64,000 nucleotides of DNA from Succinimonas sp045124755 (GTDB lineage Bacteria > Pseudomonadota > Gammaproteobacteria > Enterobacterales > Succinivibrionaceae): assembly GCF_045124755.1 (NCBI RefSeq), contig NZ_JBGVMK010000118.1; one strand, written 5' to 3'. Positions 60,739-64,000 of the stretch are shown here, piece by piece (within the stretch, counting starts at the first letter, position 1; each line of letters begins with the position of its first letter). The notes under the pieces are model-generated. The model saw only the letters and a program-made list of their open reading frames with translations. It had not been told where the DNA came from and did not search any database. The position numbers and the translations under genes are program-made.

Positions 60739-61212
60739 TTACGATGATTTTTCCCTGGCGCAGACATTCACAATAAGGAGATAAATCTGATTGGGGATGT
60801 TGCGCAGGGATCTTATGGATTTGGTGATGGCGATATCAGAAAGAATCAGGGACGTTTCTTCAATGGTATCCGCATCCTCTTCAACGGTATCCTGATGAAG
60901 AAACAGCGCCAAGATAATATCGGCCTTGATATCCTCCATCTGCCCGTATGATATGGGATTTTCCAAAACCAGAAAGACCGCAGATTCCGCCGCGCTGTCG
61001 GGAATTATCATGTGCGGCAGGGCAAAACCGTTCTGAATATAGGTGGTGCCTATCTTTTCCCGGCTGTTCAGTCCGGTAATGATTTCCGTATTGCTAAGGC
61101 CGGTCAGACTGGCTCCCTGAGCAGCAATGATCTCGAAAATTTTTTTGCGGCTGTAACAAAGAACGGGGCTCATTACCCCGTTTTTCTTAAGTATAGATGA
61201 TAAATCGAACAT
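60739..61212 (-). CDS. ptsN: nitrogen-PTS EIIA protein
   Basis: EIIA-Ntr type phosphoacceptor of 157 residues. The active-site His67 lies in TTYIQNGFALPH, and the surrounding REKIGTT is the family pattern. In Proteobacteria PtsN regulates potassium transport and sigma-54-linked nitrogen functions through its phosphorylation state. It directly follows hpf (11 bp) and rpoN, the standard rpoN-hpf-ptsN order. The C-terminal half is more diverged than in E. coli, including an Asp/Glu-rich HQDTVEEDADTIEE segment. Confidence 0.88.
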   Translation of the reverse strand: MFDLSSILKKNGVMSPVLCYSRKKIFEIIAAQGASLTGLSNTEIITGLNSREKIGTTYIQNGFALPHMIIPDSAAESAVFLVLENPISYGQMEDIKADIILALFLHQDTVEEDADTIEETSLILSDIAITKSIRSLRNIPNQIYLLIVNVCAREKSS

Positions 61213-61223
61213 TACAGAAAAGC

Positions 61224-61508
61224 TTACTTGGTTAACTTCTCTTTGTGCCTTACTAACTGGCGTTCAAGTTTATCCACAAGTGCATCAATGGCGGCATACA
61301 TCGTTTCGGCACCGGCTTCAGCAAAAAGATCGTCACCCTTAACGGCAATTCTGGCTTCAGCCTTATGCACGAGGTTTTCAATGGAAAGGATAACGTTAAC
61401 AGACTTAACATACTCTTCAAGACGTTTCATATGATCCATCTTGTCGTTAACATAATTACGCAGCGCTTCGGTAACTTCAATATTATGACCGGTTATATTT
61501 ATCTGCAT
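61224..61508 (-). CDS. hpf: ribosome hibernation promoting factor, short form
   Basis: Small protein of 94 residues that binds the 30S decoding channel in stationary phase and promotes 100S dimers. It opens MQINITGHNIEVTEALRNYV and carries KAEARIAVKGDDLFAEA and MYAAIDALVDKLERQL, all typical of Hpf/YhbH. The short length is the gammaproteobacterial type that works with RMF. Between rpoN and ptsN. Confidence 0.96.
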   Translation of the reverse strand: MQINITGHNIEVTEALRNYVNDKMDHMKRLEEYVKSVNVILSIENLVHKAEARIAVKGDDLFAEAGAETMYAAIDALVDKLERQLVRHKEKLTK

Positions 61509-61875
61509 AGAAACTCCTCAGTCTGGTGAATCTTAAAGCGAGATTCAGAGCTTTAGCTACGGCCCTCGCCATAGTTATAGTTTTATTTTAGATGTCTCTG
61601 ACCTGTTAAATCCAGTCTTTAAGTCGCAAATGGTGATACCATCCATGGTTTTTAAGTACTATTGATTAAAAAGTGAACAAAAAAGGAGATAAACAGGATA
61701 CGGGGTAACAGAGAGTCAGGGAAAGCGACGAAGCTTTGCCGGAAACGAGGCCGCATTAGTGCTTACGGCCCTGATGCTGTTATTTACAGTATCCTAAGAT
61801 AAAGAAAGTTTGTCTTAGGATATAAACACCTCGGAGACTTTCCAAAACCGGGACTCCGCCATGAAGTCATATTGC
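61509..61875. other. long spacer between rpoN and hpf
   Basis: 367 bp, unusually long for these neighbours. It contains two inverted repeats: GGCCG / CGGCC at about 61749-61770, and a 14-bp stem at 61790-61822. No protein-coding gene is evident. A terminator for rpoN and a promoter for hpf are likely, or a small RNA. Confidence 0.5.
61790..61822. repeat. long hairpin downstream of rpoN
   Basis: The arm at 61790-61803 (TATCCTAAGATAAA) pairs with 61809-61822 (TTTGTCTTAGGATA) over 14 bp with one G-T pair and a 5-base loop. No T-run follows on either strand, so it is not a classical terminator. Confidence 0.65.
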
Positions 61876-63492
61876 TCAGCAGAATTTTTTTCTGAGATTT
61901 GATGACTCGATGTTAAGGGATTCGCGATATTTGGCAACAGTGCGTCTGGCTACCATAATCCCCTCGTTTTTCAGGATTTCCGACAGCTGACTGTCGCTGA
62001 GAGGATGGGATACGTCTTCTTCGTCAATAAGCTTTTTTATTTTTGCCCGTATGGCCGTTGACGAAAAGGTACCGCCGTTTTCCGTATTAACCGAGCTGGA
62101 AAAAAAGTACTTCAGCTCAAATGTACCCTGGGGGGTGTACATGTATTTTTCCGTGGTTACCCGGGATACGGTAGATTCATGAATGCCGATCTGAGAAGCC
62201 ACGTCATTGAGCACCAATGGCTTCATTGCCTGCGGGCCCTTTTCAAAAAAATCCTGCTGCTCATTTGCTATGCACGTGGCTACCTTGAGCAGTGTGTCAT
62301 TTCTCTTATTCAGGCTCTGAATAAACCAGTTGGCTTCCTGAAGATGGGATTTCAGATACTTGCTGTCTTCCGGCGATTTTACCGTTTGAATCATGGCACT
62401 GTAGGTTTCATTGATTTTGAGCCGGGGAACCGCAGCCGGGTTAAGCTCGGCCACCCATTTATTGTTTTTGCGCACAATTGCCACATCAGGAACAATATAC
62501 TCCCTTGATTCATGATCGATGGTACGGCCCGGGTACGGTTCAAGATTTTTAATGATTCCTACGGCCTCTCGCAGTAATTGCTCATTTTTGACCTTTGTTT
62601 TTTTCTGCAGGGCGCTGATATCGTTAGCAGCCAGAAGATTCAGATATTCCCTGATTATCTGCCGGGCCAGCATTATGACAGGTTCGGTATCATCATATTC
62701 ATCAAGCTGAGTCAGCAGGGTTTCTTCAAGATTTCTTCCGGCGACTCCCACGGGATCAAAATGCTGAATAACGCGGAGCACTCTGTCAATTTCTTCGGTG
62801 GTGGTACTGGGATATTGCTTCTGAACAGCTATAAGCAGATCTTCATTGGATTCGGCAAGATATCCGGATTCCTTTATTCCGTCGATGATGACCTCACCGA
62901 TGAATTGTTCCTGAGGGGTTCCCCTGGTAAGGTTAAGCTGCCACAGGAGATGCTCCTTGAGACCGTAGGCAGTTTCTCCCTGATAGGTATCATCGGCTCC
63001 CTCGTAGGTTTTTCCCGCGGAAACGCCGGCAGAATAGTTCTCATTCCAGGTGTCGAATTCGTGATTGTCAATTTCAGCGGAGGATGGTGATTCCGAGACA
63101 TTTGCGGCTTCAGGAGGAGCCGTTTCGGCCGGAAAATCAGCACTGTATTCATTTTCATAAAAATCGCCGCTGCCTTCCAGCTGTTTTGAAGAGCTCAATT
63201 CAGCACTGGAATTATATGGCACGTCATCGCTGGTTACCGGCTTGTCAGCGCCGAAGGAATCATCATCCTGTTTTTCCTGGCTGCTTTGCTGTTCAGTGAT
63301 GGCGTCCAAAGAGGTGGTGGCGGATTCTGCGGAATCTTCTGTTTCCAAAAGGGGATTTCTGTCCAGAGTTTCCTGAATTTCTATTTCAAGTTCCTGCTGA
63401 GAAAGCTGCAAAAGCCGAATAGCCTGCTGCAGCTGAGGAGTCATTGCAAGGGTCTGAGTTACTGACTGTCTCAGATTAAGCATGTTTTTCAT
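61876..63492 (-). CDS. rpoN: RNA polymerase sigma-54 factor
   Basis: Sigma-54 of 538 residues (E. coli 477). Start at the ATG at 63492, 7 bases after GGGGGAG. Region I (about 1-50) is Gln/Leu-rich (TPQLQQAIRLLQLSQQEL). Region II is an expanded acidic Ser/Glu/Asp segment (about 50-185). The core-binding domain follows (VGVAGRNLEETLLTQL), then the helix-turn-helix (GIHESTVSRVTTEKYM, TPQGTFELKYFFS) and the C-terminal RpoN box ARRTVAKYRESL. Directs transcription with enhancer-binding proteins at -24/-12 promoters. Followed by hpf and ptsN. Confidence 0.98.
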   Translation of the reverse strand: MKNMLNLRQSVTQTLAMTPQLQQAIRLLQLSQQELEIEIQETLDRNPLLETEDSAESATTSLDAITEQQSSQEKQDDDSFGADKPVTSDDVPYNSSAELSSSKQLEGSGDFYENEYSADFPAETAPPEAANVSESPSSAEIDNHEFDTWNENYSAGVSAGKTYEGADDTYQGETAYGLKEHLLWQLNLTRGTPQEQFIGEVIIDGIKESGYLAESNEDLLIAVQKQYPSTTTEEIDRVLRVIQHFDPVGVAGRNLEETLLTQLDEYDDTEPVIMLARQIIREYLNLLAANDISALQKKTKVKNEQLLREAVGIIKNLEPYPGRTIDHESREYIVPDVAIVRKNNKWVAELNPAAVPRLKINETYSAMIQTVKSPEDSKYLKSHLQEANWFIQSLNKRNDTLLKVATCIANEQQDFFEKGPQAMKPLVLNDVASQIGIHESTVSRVTTEKYMYTPQGTFELKYFFSSSVNTENGGTFSSTAIRAKIKKLIDEEDVSHPLSDSQLSEILKNEGIMVARRTVAKYRESLNIESSNLRKKFC

Positions 63493-63626
63493 GAACAATC
63501 TCCCCCTGTAGATTCTCGGATAGGTTGCCGGCTGATTTTGTCAAGGGGATATTGTGCACTACCGGAGAGGCTTCGTATATCAGAGAGTTTGTTTATTGTG
63601 AGCCTCGCAAAAACTCAGAAGCAATT

Positions 63627-64000
63627 TTAAGCCTTGCCCGCCTTTTCTCCATCAGGATACCAGCGTTTGAGCAAAGAGCTTTCCAGTTCCGGATGCTTGC
63701 TGTGAATGGCGGCGGCGATTTCGGCTCCCTGTTCCAGAAGGGGCTCATCGCGGAACAGATTCGCCGCCCGGAAAATCATTTCTCCGGTCTGCCGGGTTCC
63801 CATCAGATCTCCGGGCCCTCTGATTTCCAGATCCTTCTCGGCAATGTAAAAGCCGTCGGTGCTTTCCTTTAGCACTTCCATTCTTTCAATGCCGGCCGGG
63901 CTGATGTTCCCTGAGCACAGGAGACAGCAGTAGGATTCGATTTTGCCGCGGCCCACTCTGCCGCGCAGCTGATGAAGCTGGGCCAGACCGTAGCGCTCTG
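63627..64000 (-). CDS. recG: ATP-dependent DNA helicase RecG, C-terminal part
   Basis: The last about 124 residues of RecG, a helicase that regresses stalled forks and branch-migrates Holliday junctions; the gene enters from beyond the right edge. Helicase motif VI reads QLHQLRGRVGRG, followed by CCLLCSG, GFYIAEKDLEIRGPGDLMGTRQTG (TRG motif) in two blocks and the terminal wedge-contact helix. It ends at a TAA at 63627, about 135 bp before rpoN starts in the same direction. Confidence 0.93.
   Translation of the reverse strand, partial: ERYGLAQLHQLRGRVGRGKIESYCCLLCSGNISPAGIERMEVLKESTDGFYIAEKDLEIRGPGDLMGTRQTGEMIFRAANLFRDEPLLEQGAEIAAAIHSKHPELESSLLKRWYPDGEKAGKA

Overview
This 64 kb window is the replication-origin neighbourhood of a gammaproteobacterial chromosome. 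The gene order rsmG-mnmG, parA-parB, the complete atp operon, glmU-glmS on one side and mnmE-yidC-yidD-rnpA-rpmH / dnaA-dnaN-recF-gyrB on the other is the classical bacterial origin region. An EF-P with Arg32 next to its rhamnosyltransferase EarP, an AcrAB pump with a divergent AcrR-type regulator, a DUF3334 protein and the rpoN-hpf-ptsN block all point to Gammaproteobacteria. A relative of the Aeromonadales (possibly Succinivibrionaceae) is my inference; no rRNA or other taxonomic marker is present to prove it.

Layout from left to right. (1) 0.3-9.5 kb: a leftward seven-gene operon for an envelope complex: VWA protein, ABC ATPase, FtsX-type permease, FGE/sulfatase-modifying-factor-like protein, two coiled-coil lipoproteins and an S41 protease. 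Its parts resemble the TagT/TagS/TagR/TagQ and PpkA periplasmic-sensor set that controls some type VI secretion systems, but there is no kinase, phosphatase or secretion gene here. (2) 9.9-15.9 kb: a prepilin-like protein, an HPr-like protein, a ModA-like binding protein, endonuclease IV, GlmS and GlmU. (3) 16.3-27.7 kb: atpIBEFHAGDC, parB, parA, rsmG, mnmG, all leftward. AtpB carries an unusual Cys-rich insertion. (4) 27.7-28.3 kb: probable oriC, with a T-rich tract and six DnaA-box-like sites. (5) 28.3-34.0 kb: efp-earP-mnmE and yidC-yidD-rnpA-rpmH, leftward. (6) 34.4-38.6 kb: dnaA, dnaN, recF, rightward. (7) 38.9-40.2 kb: a decayed ISAzo13-family insertion sequence with both terminal inverted repeats. 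(8) 40.34-41.30 kb: a tandem array of 13 parS-like palindromes at about 78-bp spacing, followed by about 700 bp of AT-rich gene-free DNA. (9) 42.0-46.6 kb: a small membrane protein, gyrB, a secreted protein that looks like a degenerate histidine acid phosphatase, and tRNA-Arg(CCG) and tRNA-Leu(CAG). (10) 46.9-52.2 kb: acrB, acrA and divergent acrR with an AcrR-type operator. (11) 52.4-64 kb: OmpA-family porin, DUF3334, engB, gmk, glnA, typA, YihY, ptsN, hpf, rpoN and the 3' end of recG.

The most notable signal is the parS array. Chromosomal ParABS systems usually use a few scattered single parS sites. Here the canonical chromosomal parS palindrome is built into a compact tandem array resembling the sopC centromere of the F plasmid, about 16 kb from parAB and about 12 kb from the probable origin. 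Second is the TagQRST/PpkA-like envelope module without a kinase. Third is the six-cysteine periplasmic insertion in ATP synthase subunit a.
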